Positions 15,449-24,370 of a stretch of DNA of 39,198 nucleotides are shown in pieces. The translations under genes and the position numbers were made by a program. The notes beneath the pieces were generated by a model. That model was not told where the DNA came from. It ran no database searches and saw only the letters and a program-made list of their open reading frames with translations. How positions within the stretch are numbered: the stretch's first letter is position 1; every line of letters starts with the position of its first letter. The DNA comes from Verrucomicrobiota bacterium (GTDB lineage Bacteria > Verrucomicrobiota > Verrucomicrobiia > Chthoniobacterales > Chthoniobacteraceae). Where the stretch lies: the NCBI GenBank assembly GCA_003402745.1, contig QQND01000022.1, positions 1 to 39,198 of the forward strand, written 5' to 3'.

Positions 15449-16671
15449 AACGAGTCGCCTTATTTCCAAGTGCCTTTCATCCGAGCCTTGGCGGCGTGGA
15501 GGAATTGACGGGGCAGCTTGCCGTGCATCTTAAAAAGCGAGGGATTGGATCGCTAATTTGCGTAAATCAGTGGCCTCGAGATCTGCCTGCGCTGGAGCGC
15601 TGGAAAGGGTTTGCCGTCCGGCGGTTTCCGTTTCGTCTTCCGGAGTACGGGCTGAAGGCAAAAGTCAGTTTCTATCTGAGTCGCAAGTGGATAATGCGTA
15701 GTGTAGTGGGCGCGTTGGAGCGGTTCAAGGCAGATGCCGTACATGTCCAGTGTGTGAGTTCCAACGCTTGGTATGCCTGCGAAGCTGCTGCGGCGTTGAA
15801 CTTGCCCTTGATCGTGAGCGTTCAAGGAGAGCGGACTATGGATGCGCAGGACATCTACTGCAAATCGCCCTTGTACAATAGAATCCTACGGCGAGTCCTC
15901 GCGAAGGCTGACCAGGTAACGGCCTGTTCTGCGGCGACGCTTGCAGACATTGAGGGCTTCATGGGCGGCACTTTGGGGCAAAAAACAAAAGTTATCTACA
16001 ACGGAGTGGGCTCAGAAGCCTTTGAGGATGGCACTAAGTGGCCCCATTCGAAACCGTATTTTTTCGCAATGGGACGGCTTGTTCCGCAAAAAGGTTTCGT
16101 TGTCCTTTTGGAAGCCTATGCCCGCGCAAATTTTAATTTTACGGACCTTCTTATCGCGGGAGACGGACCGGACTTCGATTTTTTGGAAGCGTATGCAGGA
16201 ACGCTGGGAATCGCAGATCGGGTTCATTTCACGGGTCGTGCGGGACGTTCTATGGTGCAGTCTCTGCTGCGCGGGTGTAGAGGGCTGGTTGTCCCATCTT
16301 TACGCGAACCCATGGGGATTGTTGCTCTTGAAGGGATGGCCGCGGGAAAGCCCCTCTTGGTGAGCTGTGTGGGTGGACTCAAAGAGATAGCGGTTGAGGG
16401 CCCCTGGTGCCGGCATGCGCCTCCTGGAGATGTCGCGGCGCTCAGTCGCGGGTTGCTGTGGATGGAGTCACTGGAGGGTGAAGAGGGGGGGCGAACACAA
16501 CGGGAGGGTGCTGAACGTTTTCTCTGGGAGCGGCTGGTCTCCGATTACGTGAGTACTTATAAATCTGCCGCTGAGTCTTTTGAGAAAAAGCTTGAGGGGA
16601 AAGAAACTGGGTGGAGTGGAAGCGATTTATCGAAACGCGAGAAGGTAATGGCGTCCGATTCCACTGGGTAA
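15445..16671 (+). CDS. Glycosyltransferase family 4
   Basis: A 408-aa GT-B enzyme. HPSLGGVEELTGQLAVHLKKRG is a typical GT4 acceptor-side loop, VIYNGVGSEAF and FAMGRLVPQKGFVVLLEAYA start the donor domain, and VPSLREPMGIVALEGMAAGKP carries E-x7-E. ATG at 15445 is supported by GGGAGG and by the 4-bp ATGA overlap with the previous gene; an upstream ATG at 15412 would overlap more and lacks a ribosome site. The last 35 residues are charged and probably disordered. Confidence 0.9.
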   Translation: MKRVALFPSAFHPSLGGVEELTGQLAVHLKKRGIGSLICVNQWPRDLPALERWKGFAVRRFPFRLPEYGLKAKVSFYLSRKWIMRSVVGALERFKADAVHVQCVSSNAWYACEAAAALNLPLIVSVQGERTMDAQDIYCKSPLYNRILRRVLAKADQVTACSAATLADIEGFMGGTLGQKTKVIYNGVGSEAFEDGTKWPHSKPYFFAMGRLVPQKGFVVLLEAYARANFNFTDLLIAGDGPDFDFLEAYAGTLGIADRVHFTGRAGRSMVQSLLRGCRGLVVPSLREPMGIVALEGMAAGKPLLVSCVGGLKEIAVEGPWCRHAPPGDVAALSRGLLWMESLEGEEGGRTQREGAERFLWERLVSDYVSTYKSAAESFEKKLEGKETGWSGSDLSKREKVMASDSTG

Positions 16672-16730
16672 GAGCCGCCAAAAGAGACCGGGTGGGGGTG
16701 GGCTGAACGAAACCAGGAAAGAAGAATTGA

Positions 16731-18041
16731 ATGCATTTATACCGTGAATTACGCAGACGGCAGCAGTTTGGAAGGGTCATCAAAGTGGCCGTGAGCGGCA
16801 TCGGGTCGATGGGACGAGGCATCGCGCTACAGCTACGATCAATGCATGGAGTGGAGCCTGCGATTTTGGTGAACCGCACCGTAGAACACGCGGTTGAAGC
16901 CTGGCTGACGGCGGGCGTACCTCGGGATGAGATTGTAATAAGCGAAGACCCTCGCTTGCTACAGATTGCTGTGGAACAGGGGCTTGCGTGTGTGTGTCGA
17001 GAAGTGTCTGCAGCCCTTGCTCTTAAAGAGATAGAGGTGCTTGTGGAGGCCACGGGAACAGTCGGTCCGGGGGCGCGCTCTGTTCTAAGCGCCATTCATT
17101 CGGGTAAACATGTCGTGGTGATGAACGCCGAATTGGATGCCACCGTCGGTTGTTATTTGGCAGAGCGCGCCCGCCAGCAGGGAGTCGTTTACGGTTATGC
17201 GGACGGCGATCACCCAGGGGTGTTGATGCGAATTTTGGAGTGGGCGGATTTGTTGGGTTTTGAGGTCGTTGCTGCTGTGAATTGCAGGGATTCCGTGGAC
17301 GTGCGTGCCACGCCGGATTCTGCCATGCAGCGGGCTGCTCGGATGAGAACAAGTCCTAAAATTGCATGCTCCTTCATGGACGGCACCAAGATGAACTTGG
17401 TGAGTGCCGTCCTATCAAATGCGACGGGCTTGGTTCCGGAGGTCCGTGGAATGCACGGGGTCAAAACTACGATAAAAGATGCGGTACGCGATTTTGGAAA
17501 CGTTTTAGGCCGGCCTGGAGTGGTGGACTATGCGCTTGGGGGGGATTTTGGGGAAGGCGTGTTTGTAATTGGGCGCTGCACGGACTGGGAGCGGGTGGGT
17601 CATTACTCTGATTATTTAAAACTGGGGCCAGGGCCAGACTACCTTTTTTTCCGGCCGTTTCATCTTTGTCATTTGGAGGCGACTCTTTCGGTGGCAGAAG
17701 CGGTAATTTATCGTGAGCCGACGATTGCTCCGATCGGGGCGCCTGTGGCGGATGTGATTGCTGTTGCGAAGAGGAATCTGCATCCAGGTGATGTATTGGA
17801 TGGAATTGGTGGGTTCAGTTTTTACGGCCAAATCGACACGGTGGAGCGAGCGCGTGAATTTGTACCTTGCGGTCTGGCAAGCGGAGCTGTGGTGGTGCGG
17901 GCGGTGGCGGCGGACGAACCCATTCCGAGGGAGGCGGTGGAATTTTCCGCCGGCGACTATGGGTTAAATTTAAGGTGCCTGCAGGATACGCTTTTTTCCA
18001 CGTTTCAGCCTACCCCGAGTCATGAACACGCCGGAGCTTAG
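16731..18041 (+). CDS. NAD(P)-dependent oxidoreductase with C-terminal SAF domain (COG4091-type, homoserine-dehydrogenase-like)
   Basis: A 436-aa protein with an N-terminal Rossmann fold (VAVSGIGSMGRGIALQL, GxGxxG at about residue 23), a VEATGTVGPGARSVLSAI segment, VVVMNAELDATVG in the dehydrogenase core, and a C-terminal SAF-like domain (VIAVAKRNLHPGDVLDGIGGF). The set matches predicted homoserine dehydrogenases with a SAF domain. Characterised relatives include DRL, the DXR-like reductoisomerase reported in Brucella, but most members have unknown substrates. Being 59 bp after a glycosyltransferase and overlapping the next by 20 bp, it probably makes or modifies a precursor or decoration of the surface glycan; that is inference. 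GGAAAGAAGA precedes ATG at 16731. Confidence 0.8.
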   Translation: MHLYRELRRRQQFGRVIKVAVSGIGSMGRGIALQLRSMHGVEPAILVNRTVEHAVEAWLTAGVPRDEIVISEDPRLLQIAVEQGLACVCREVSAALALKEIEVLVEATGTVGPGARSVLSAIHSGKHVVVMNAELDATVGCYLAERARQQGVVYGYADGDHPGVLMRILEWADLLGFEVVAAVNCRDSVDVRATPDSAMQRAARMRTSPKIACSFMDGTKMNLVSAVLSNATGLVPEVRGMHGVKTTIKDAVRDFGNVLGRPGVVDYALGGDFGEGVFVIGRCTDWERVGHYSDYLKLGPGPDYLFFRPFHLCHLEATLSVAEAVIYREPTIAPIGAPVADVIAVAKRNLHPGDVLDGIGGFSFYGQIDTVERAREFVPCGLASGAVVVRAVAADEPIPREAVEFSAGDYGLNLRCLQDTLFSTFQPTPSHEHAGA

Positions 18042-18978
18042 CGTTATTGTGCCGGCGCGCGACGCGGCGCAGTTTATCGGGCAAACTTTGGAGAGTATTC
18101 GTGGACAGAGGTTTGAAAATTGGGGGTGCATTGTTGTCGATGACGGATCCTCTGACCACACACCGGCTGTCGTTCGGCGTATTGTGGAAAAGGACAGTCG
18201 GTTCACTTTGATTCAGCAAAGCTGCGGCGGCTTATCTTTGGCACGCAACCGTGGTTTTTTGGAAAGTATTCCGGCGAGCAAATATGTGTCGTTTATGGAT
18301 GCTGCTGATGTTTGGGAGCCGAACGCGCTGGCGATTTTGGTGGAGCGATTGGAACTTCATCCGGAGGCGGTGGGTGCGCATGGTCTTGCCGAATTGATTG
18401 ACAGGGAGGGAAGACCCGTGAACCCGGGGACGTTATCCGCCCTAGGGAGGCGCCGGTTGGGCTACAGGAACGGGCGGATTCAAGAATGGCCCGTGTGCGA
18501 AGCAACGGTTTTTGAAACGCTCATATGGACGGATTCTCTTTTTGCCCCAGGTCTTTTAGTGGCGCGACGCACCGCCTTTGAGAAGGCGGGGATTTATGAT
18601 CAGGAATTGCAGGAGTGTGAACACTGGGACATGGCACTCAGGTTGAGCCGTCTGGGTCCGATTGAATTTTTGGATCAGGTTCTGCTCTACCACAGGCGTT
18701 GCGTGGTGAGTGGCTTTGCCATGAGGAACAGTGACTCGTGGGGCGTGCGCCTATTGCATCGGAAAATATTTTCCTCGCGCGAGAACACCTTGCAGCAACA
18801 GTTGATGTTGAAGGAGGGCTGGCGCGCGTGGCAGAGGTTTAAAATCGAGGAGAAATGGGGAAAAGCTGTGGCTAGTTGCCTGAGAGGGGCTCCTCTTGAG
18901 GGGTTGACTGCGGGCTGGCAGTTACCTCTTCATGCAATGGAGTACGTGTGCGGCAGCCCAGCTTTGTTGGGAATTTAG
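18022..18978 (+). CDS. Glycosyltransferase family 2 with altered DxD motif
   Basis: A 318-aa GT2 protein: LSVIVPARDAAQFIGQTLESI, VVDDGSSDHTPAVV and GGLSLARNRGF are all standard. The metal-binding box, usually FLDADDxW, reads FMDAADVW, so the second Asp of DxD is Ala (residue 95), although Asp96 follows. Either metal binding uses the next Asp or activity is reduced. It overlaps the SAF oxidoreductase gene by 20 bp and ends 8 bp before the convergent methyltransferase gene, so it closes the glycan cluster. Confidence 0.88.
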   Translation: MNTPELSVIVPARDAAQFIGQTLESIRGQRFENWGCIVVDDGSSDHTPAVVRRIVEKDSRFTLIQQSCGGLSLARNRGFLESIPASKYVSFMDAADVWEPNALAILVERLELHPEAVGAHGLAELIDREGRPVNPGTLSALGRRRLGYRNGRIQEWPVCEATVFETLIWTDSLFAPGLLVARRTAFEKAGIYDQELQECEHWDMALRLSRLGPIEFLDQVLLYHRRCVVSGFAMRNSDSWGVRLLHRKIFSSRENTLQQQLMLKEGWRAWQRFKIEEKWGKAVASCLRGAPLEGLTAGWQLPLHAMEYVCGSPALLGI

Positions 18979-18986
18979 CGTCTTTC

Positions 18987-19856
18987 TCAAGAGGTCGAGT
19001 GTGGGGAGGTTTGATGTGTGGCTGTGGCGACGCAGTCTCCGTTTTTTGCGTGAAAGGTGTAAAAGATGCCCGCGGCAAAGAAGGTCCCGTCCTCGTGTGA
19101 CTGCAGCATATGAGCAGTCCAGGCGTCGCCTTCCTCTTTGGGCAGGATGCCAAGGGCTGGAATGAGCTTGGCGAAGGCCCTGACGCTTGAAAGCCAGAAG
19201 TCGCCCTTGCCGCATTCCGCGAGGGGGTGTGCTTTGTGGGAAAGAAGGGTGAATCCGGCGTTTTTCAGGTGCCGCGGCAGATGGCGGCAGATGTCCGGAT
19301 GGGTGGTGATTGCGGAGACAAGCCGGTGGTCGAGCTCTCGCATTTTGGCGGAATCGGGTTGGGCGAAGGTCGTGGAGGCATGGTCTGCGTCAAATACGAT
19401 CAGGGAGCCGCCTTGGCGCAGAACCCGGGAAGCCTCTTTTAACAGGAGATGTGTGTGTGGCACGTGGCTCAAGAGGGTGTGCATGAGCAATACGTCGAAG
19501 CTGGCGTCCCTGTAGGGAAGGCGGTCTGGCTGGATTTTGTCCCAGTGGATTCTCGAGTTTTGGGAAAGCGCTCGGGCAGCGCAGAGGATTTTTTCGCTGA
19601 TGTCCGCCCCGGTCAGTTCGGCGTCTGGGTGGAGCTGTTCCTCCAGCAGGCGCAGCACCGCTCCAGTTCCGCAGCCAAGATCCAGCACGGAGACCGGATG
19701 CATGGAGGGGATTGCGGCCGCATAATCTTCAGTGAAGGCGCGAAAAACGGGATGTCTCGAGCGTTCCTCCAGGCGCGTGACTATGGCTTGAAGGGTGATT
19801 TCTGGCTGCTGGTCGGGGTCGAGATAGGGGTCCATGGGAGGAAAGTCGCCAACCAT
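18987..19856 (-). CDS. SAM-dependent methyltransferase, class I
   Basis: A Rossmann-fold methyltransferase of about 289 aa. VLDLGCGTGAVLRLLE is motif I binding S-adenosylmethionine; ELTGADISEKIL is the acidic post-I strand; LPYRDASFDVLLMHTLLSHV and ASRVLRQGGSLIVFDAD are motifs II-III of UbiE/Methyltransf_11-like enzymes. The target is unknown. ATG at 19856 is chosen; GTG at 19871 and ATG at 19835 are possible. It begins about 30 bp after the DUF1549/DUF1553 gene on the same strand and so may be in that operon, yet it abuts the glycan cluster and could cap the exported chain by methylation. Confidence 0.82.
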   Translation of the reverse strand: MVGDFPPMDPYLDPDQQPEITLQAIVTRLEERSRHPVFRAFTEDYAAAIPSMHPVSVLDLGCGTGAVLRLLEEQLHPDAELTGADISEKILCAARALSQNSRIHWDKIQPDRLPYRDASFDVLLMHTLLSHVPHTHLLLKEASRVLRQGGSLIVFDADHASTTFAQPDSAKMRELDHRLVSAITTHPDICRHLPRHLKNAGFTLLSHKAHPLAECGKGDFWLSSVRAFAKLIPALGILPKEEGDAWTAHMLQSHEDGTFFAAGIFYTFHAKNGDCVATATHQTSPHSTS

Positions 19857-19887
19857 GGCACACTCGGGCACCGAACAGGAGCGCCCT

Positions 19888-22800
19888 CTACTTGATATAC
19901 ATCAGTTCGTTGGTGAGGAAAACCACCTGTGCGTAACGCTCCCAGGGAGTCAGCGGCTTGTTCGCTTGAGCAGGGGGCGATTTTTTAAGGCCAACCGCTG
20001 CAGACCCAACGCCTTGGGGGAGGGTGCCGTTGGTTTCCTGCTGCGTTTTTGGGTCTGCATTGAGGAAGGTGCGGGCCTGCTCGAGTTCGCGCGCCGAGGG
20101 CGGGCGCTGGAAAGCGGTCCGGTAAATGAAGGCGACTTTTTCATCGTCCGTGGAAGATTTAGGAAAGTCCCTCCTCTCGAAAAGATTTCTAACCTGTTCG
20201 GCAACAAAGGGGCTGTTCATCATGAAAAGCGCTTGCTGAGGAACGGTGGTTAGAATGCGCTCTCCTGTGCTGATATCCGGATTGGCGAAATCGAAGGTGT
20301 TGAACATTTCGGGAATAGCGGCCCTGTCAATCATAGCGTAGACAGTGCGCCGGTTGGGGTTGGTTGCCAGAGCGCCTGCATCAATGCCCGCATAACGGTT
20401 TTTGGCCGAGACAGCGATCGTGGAGGTGCCCCCGATTTGGAAAGGTTTTCCGCCGACGCTGGAGTCGTCCAGAGAGGCCCCTGCGTGGAGTAGGGTGTCG
20501 CGGATTTGTTCAAAATCGAGGCGCTGGACGTTGGAACGCCAGAGCCACTGGTTGGTGGGATCCACCGCAATGCCGGAGTCCGTGGGGCGGCTTTCCTGCT
20601 GGTAGGTGGCTGACATGACGATGAGCTTGTTGAGCTGCTTCAGAGACCAGTCGTGCTCCATGAGCCAGGTGGCCATCCAGTCCAGAAGCTCGGGATGGGT
20701 GGGGGGCTCCGAACGTGTTCCGAAATCGCTGACGGTGCGCACGATGGCTTGCCCGAAGTGCCACTGCCAGATTCGGTTAACAATCACGCGAGCCGTCAGC
20801 GGGTTGTCTTTGCTGGCGATGGAACGGGCCAGTTCCAAGCGTCCGCTTCCGCCTTTGAAAGGGGCTTGTTCAGAGCCTCCCAGAAGCGTGAGGAAGTGGC
20901 GTGGAACCACCGGTCCTCGGTTGTTTGGTTCGCCCCGGATGAGGACTGCGGAGTCGCGCGGGTTCAGCTTGTCGATGAGGGGCATGGCGCGCACTGGGGC
21001 GCCGGTGTGAGTGAGGTTGAGGACGGCGATTTTGCCGCGGATGATCGCCATGGAGTTGGTGAACTGCACGCCGAAGGTCAAGGCAACGGTCCTCTCTGTG
21101 GGGCGCAGGCTGCTGTTGACTGCGAAGATGTCCCTGCGCAGAGACTCTAGGGGGGGATTCGCTAGCGGCTTCTGCGTTTTGGCCAGTTGGAAGCCGCCTT
21201 TGGCTGCGTTGCGACCGACAAACTCGGGCAGGCCGAGTGCCTTGTTGAGTTCGCCAAACGCCTTTGTGTAGGCGGCTGCGACATCCTTCATCGAGGAGGG
21301 CGCCATGTCTATGATGGTGCTTACCAGCGCAGGATTGTACGCCGTGGATGCCGCCATCTCATAAGCCAGCGCGGGCGCGAGCTCTGCGAAGTGGTCGGCG
21401 GGAAGCGCGGAGAAGTCAAACCAAGGCCCAAGGAGCGGGTCGGTCTTCATCTTTTTGGAAGCCTCTACCTGGCGAACCTGCTCCTGCAGCGCGGCCGCGA
21501 TTTCAGCTTTCAATCCCAGGTTCTTGGCGGCCAGGCGGAAGTTGCCGCCTTTTTTGGAGGTGTCCGTCGTTTTAGAGGCTTCGCGGATCGCGAGCAGGTA
21601 GTCGCCGGTGCGGTCCAGCATTCCGGTGATGATCCGGGAGGCTTCTGAGAACTCGTAGTCCTTGGTTTCTTTTTCGACTTTGTCCACCTCTGCGAGATAG
21701 GCGGAATAGGCTGGGTTGGCTTTTGGGTCGGCGAGGTCGGGGCCGATGAGGGGCTCCTCGCTGCTGGCAAAGATGCCGTGAAGACCATAGTAGTCGCGGG
21801 TGGGAATAGGATCAAACTTGTGATCGTGGCATCGGGCACAGGAGCCGGTGATGCCCATAAGGCCCTTGGTGACCACGTCGATGCGGTCGTCGAGCACATC
21901 ATTTTCGACCCCCATGAAACGTTTCCCAACGGTGAGAAAACCGAGGGCGGCCATCCGCGTTTTGTCCTGTTTGGCCTCGGGCAGCCGGTCGGCGGCGATT
22001 TGTTCGAGCAAAAACTGGTCGTAGGGCAGGTCTTGGTTGAAGGCATTGATTACATAATCCCTGTAGGTCCAAGCGTAGGAGTAGAGCGGATCACGCTGTT
22101 TGCCCACTTTGCGGTCTCCGCTCGTGTCCGCGTAGCGTGCGATGTCAAGCCAGTGCCGGCCCCAGCGTTCGCCATAACGGGAGGAGGCAAGCAGACGGTC
22201 CACGAGTTTTTCGTAGGCGTTGGGAGTGTTGTCCGCGAGGAAAGCGTCGACTTCTTCCGGGTTGGGAGGAAGGCCGGTCAGATCGTAGGAAAGGCGGCGG
22301 ATGAGTGTGAGTTTGTCGGCCTTCGGGGAGTGGGCGAGTTTGTTTTCCGCCAGTTTGGCGAGGACAAACTGGTCGATTGGATTCTGTGCAAAATGCTTGG
22401 GATCGGCTGTTTTTGGAACGGGTGGGTTCGAGACTTTCTGAAAGGCCCAGTGCGTGGCGGCTTTTTCGGCGTCCCAGGGGGCTGTCTTCGAAGCGTGTTT
22501 GGCCGTGGAGGGGGCGGTGCGGGGGTCGGGTGCACCCATTTTGACCCACTCCTCGAAGTCTGCGATCACGGCTTCGGGCAGTTTGCTTTTCTTGGGTGGC
22601 ATTGCCGAGTCTGGGTCTTTCCCTTCATGCCGGATAGCGGCGATGAGGGCGCTCTTTTTCAGGTCGCCTGGAACGACGGCGGGCCCGCTGTCGCCCCCCT
22701 GCAAAAGGCCGTCCCGCGTGTCGACAAGCAGGCCGCCTCGGATGTTCTCACTGTCGGCACTATGGCACTTGTAACAGCTCTCGATGAGGACGGGGCGGAT

Positions 22801-22899
22801 CCGCTTCTCGAAGAAGTCGGTCTGCGCCGTGTCGAGGGCTGCCGCTGCGGTCAGGGCCGAAAGCAGAAGTCCTGCAAGGGGGAGAGACAAGTGTTTCAT
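19888..22899 (-). CDS. Secreted cytochrome-like protein with PSCyt1, DUF1549 and DUF1553 domains
   Basis: A 1003-aa exported protein of the large Planctomycetes/Verrucomicrobia family. A signal peptide (MKHLSLPLAGLLLSALTAAA) is followed by a PSCyt1-type domain with CYKCH (heme c motif, about residue 42) and the GDSGPAVVPGDLKKS segment; the DUF1549 domain contains LTGLPPNPEEV, RYGERWGRHWLDIARYADTSG and a second CxxCH (CARCHDHKFDPI); the DUF1553 domain follows near the C-terminus (ANRIWQW-type VIVNRIWQWHFG, SATYQQESRP). No biochemical role is firmly established. ATG at 22899 begins the signal peptide; the leader before it is pyrimidine-rich with no Shine-Dalgarno sequence. It lies 64 bp downstream of the DUF1501 gene, its usual partner. 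Confidence 0.92.
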   Translation of the reverse strand: MKHLSLPLAGLLLSALTAAAALDTAQTDFFEKRIRPVLIESCYKCHSADSENIRGGLLVDTRDGLLQGGDSGPAVVPGDLKKSALIAAIRHEGKDPDSAMPPKKSKLPEAVIADFEEWVKMGAPDPRTAPSTAKHASKTAPWDAEKAATHWAFQKVSNPPVPKTADPKHFAQNPIDQFVLAKLAENKLAHSPKADKLTLIRRLSYDLTGLPPNPEEVDAFLADNTPNAYEKLVDRLLASSRYGERWGRHWLDIARYADTSGDRKVGKQRDPLYSYAWTYRDYVINAFNQDLPYDQFLLEQIAADRLPEAKQDKTRMAALGFLTVGKRFMGVENDVLDDRIDVVTKGLMGITGSCARCHDHKFDPIPTRDYYGLHGIFASSEEPLIGPDLADPKANPAYSAYLAEVDKVEKETKDYEFSEASRIITGMLDRTGDYLLAIREASKTTDTSKKGGNFRLAAKNLGLKAEIAAALQEQVRQVEASKKMKTDPLLGPWFDFSALPADHFAELAPALAYEMAASTAYNPALVSTIIDMAPSSMKDVAAAYTKAFGELNKALGLPEFVGRNAAKGGFQLAKTQKPLANPPLESLRRDIFAVNSSLRPTERTVALTFGVQFTNSMAIIRGKIAVLNLTHTGAPVRAMPLIDKLNPRDSAVLIRGEPNNRGPVVPRHFLTLLGGSEQAPFKGGSGRLELARSIASKDNPLTARVIVNRIWQWHFGQAIVRTVSDFGTRSEPPTHPELLDWMATWLMEHDWSLKQLNKLIVMSATYQQESRPTDSGIAVDPTNQWLWRSNVQRLDFEQIRDTLLHAGASLDDSSVGGKPFQIGGTSTIAVSAKNRYAGIDAGALATNPNRRTVYAMIDRAAIPEMFNTFDFANPDISTGERILTTVPQQALFMMNSPFVAEQVRNLFERRDFPKSSTDDEKVAFIYRTAFQRPPSARELEQARTFLNADPKTQQETNGTLPQGVGSAAVGLKKSPPAQANKPLTPWERYAQVVFLTNELMYIK

Positions 22900-22963
22900 A
22901 GGGAGTGAGGGGAGGCGCTTGGACGCGGAGAGGCGGAGCAACAACGGCGGCGGGGACAGCCTT

Positions 22964-24370
22964 CTAAGCGATGAGGTCCTTCACCACGTTTCCGTAGACG
23001 TCTGTGAGACGGAAATCCCTGCCGTTGTAGCGGTAGGTGAGTTTTTCGTGGTTGAAACCGAGAAGGTGGAGCATGGTGGCGTGCAGGTCGTGCACGTGGA
23101 CTTTGTTTTCCACGACATCATAGCCAAACTCGTCGGTGGCCCCATAAGCCTGACCGCCTTTGACTCCGCCGCCGGCCATCCAAGCGCAGAACGCCCGGTT
23201 GTGGTGGTCACGGCCGGGTTCGCCCCGGGCGCCCTTGTCGTGGCGCGGGGTCCGGCCGAACTCTCCACCCCAGACCACCAAGGTGTCCTTGAGCATGTCG
23301 CGCTGCTTGAGGTCGCGCAGCAGGGCGCCGATGGGTTGGTCGACCAAGTCCGCCTGCTTCTGGAGGTTGCCCTTTACGTCTGTGTGATGGTCCCAACCGC
23401 CCGCCCAAACTTGGACGAAACGCACCCCGTTTTCAACCAGGCGACGAGCCACGAGCATTCGGCGGCCCATTTCGGAGTCCCCGTACATTTCGCGGATGTT
23501 TTGAGGCTCGCGGCTCGAATCGAAAATTTCCATCGCCTCTGTCTGCATTTTGAAGGCCAGTTCAAAGGACTGAATGCGCGATTCCAAGGCGGCTTCGCGG
23601 TTCAACTGTTCGGAGTGCTCCTCGTTGAAGGTGCGCAGCAGGTCCAACTGTTTGCGCTGCTCTTCTTGGGAGGCGTGGTAGCTCTTGATGTTTGCGATGA
23701 TCTTTTCAGCAGGCGCGCTCACGTTGCTGACAAGAGTTCCTTGGTACGCCCCCGGCAAAAACGCGGAGCGCCAGTTGTTTGCTCCCCCGAGGCCGCCGCC
23801 CAACGCGACGAAGCCCGGCAGATTCTGGTTCTCAGAGCCGAGACCGTACAGGGTCCAGGAACCGACAGAAGGTTTCACAAGGCGCCCAGAGCCGGTGTTC
23901 ATCATCAAGGTAGCGAATTCATGCGCTGGGATGTCTGTGGTCATCGAACGGATGACGGCAATGTCGTCAATGCTCTCCCCGATCTTAGGGAAGAGGTCGC
24001 TTACCTCTACGCCGCTTTGACCGCGCTTCTTGAACGCAAACTGGGAGGCCAGGGGCAGACCCCCAATTTGAGAGAGATCTTGGCCCGCGTATTTCGCCAT
24101 TCCCGGCTTGGGGTCCCAAGTGTCTATGTGAGAGGGCCCACCTTGGCAGAAAATATGAATGACCCGTTTTGCGGTGCCTGGAAATTGAGGCGCCTTGGGC
24201 CCCATGGGTGAACTGCCAGAATTGAAGGCTGCTTCTAGGGAGGGGGAACCGGCCTGACTGAGGAGGCCGCCTAGACTGAGGGCGCCAAAACCCATGCCAA
24301 AACGGTTTAAAAACTGGCGGCGTGTGGCGCAGAAATCGGCAGAGGAGGGAAGATGTTGGCGGATGTCCAT
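22964..24370 (-). CDS. Tat-exported DUF1501 protein
   Basis: A 468-aa DUF1501 protein related to alkaline-phosphatase/sulfatase-fold enzymes. The N-terminus contains RRQFLNRFGMGFGALSLGGLL, a twin-arginine export signal. Downstream are FCQGGPSHIDTWDPKPGM, GRHVRRGENVRFVQ-like GVRFVQVWAGGWDHH, and GEFGRTPRHDKGARGEPGRDHH, the conserved His/Asp-rich metal-site region of the family. The partner DUF1549/DUF1553 gene usually sits next to it, and here is 64 bp downstream. The function of the pair is unknown; both are probably periplasmic. No ribosome site precedes ATG at 24370. Confidence 0.92.
   Translation of the reverse strand: MDIRQHLPSSADFCATRRQFLNRFGMGFGALSLGGLLSQAGSPSLEAAFNSGSSPMGPKAPQFPGTAKRVIHIFCQGGPSHIDTWDPKPGMAKYAGQDLSQIGGLPLASQFAFKKRGQSGVEVSDLFPKIGESIDDIAVIRSMTTDIPAHEFATLMMNTGSGRLVKPSVGSWTLYGLGSENQNLPGFVALGGGLGGANNWRSAFLPGAYQGTLVSNVSAPAEKIIANIKSYHASQEEQRKQLDLLRTFNEEHSEQLNREAALESRIQSFELAFKMQTEAMEIFDSSREPQNIREMYGDSEMGRRMLVARRLVENGVRFVQVWAGGWDHHTDVKGNLQKQADLVDQPIGALLRDLKQRDMLKDTLVVWGGEFGRTPRHDKGARGEPGRDHHNRAFCAWMAGGGVKGGQAYGATDEFGYDVVENKVHVHDLHATMLHLLGFNHEKLTYRYNGRDFRLTDVYGNVVKDLIA

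Noticed and set aside
21778-22908. 376-aa plus-strand open frame opposite the DUF1549/DUF1553 gene
   Set aside because: Antisense shadow; the opposite strand has heme motifs and family domains across the same bases.
22784-24211. 475-aa plus-strand open frame opposite the DUF1501 gene
   Set aside because: It is the antisense shadow of a well-supported DUF1501 gene; its translation shows no family motifs and owes its length to high GC.
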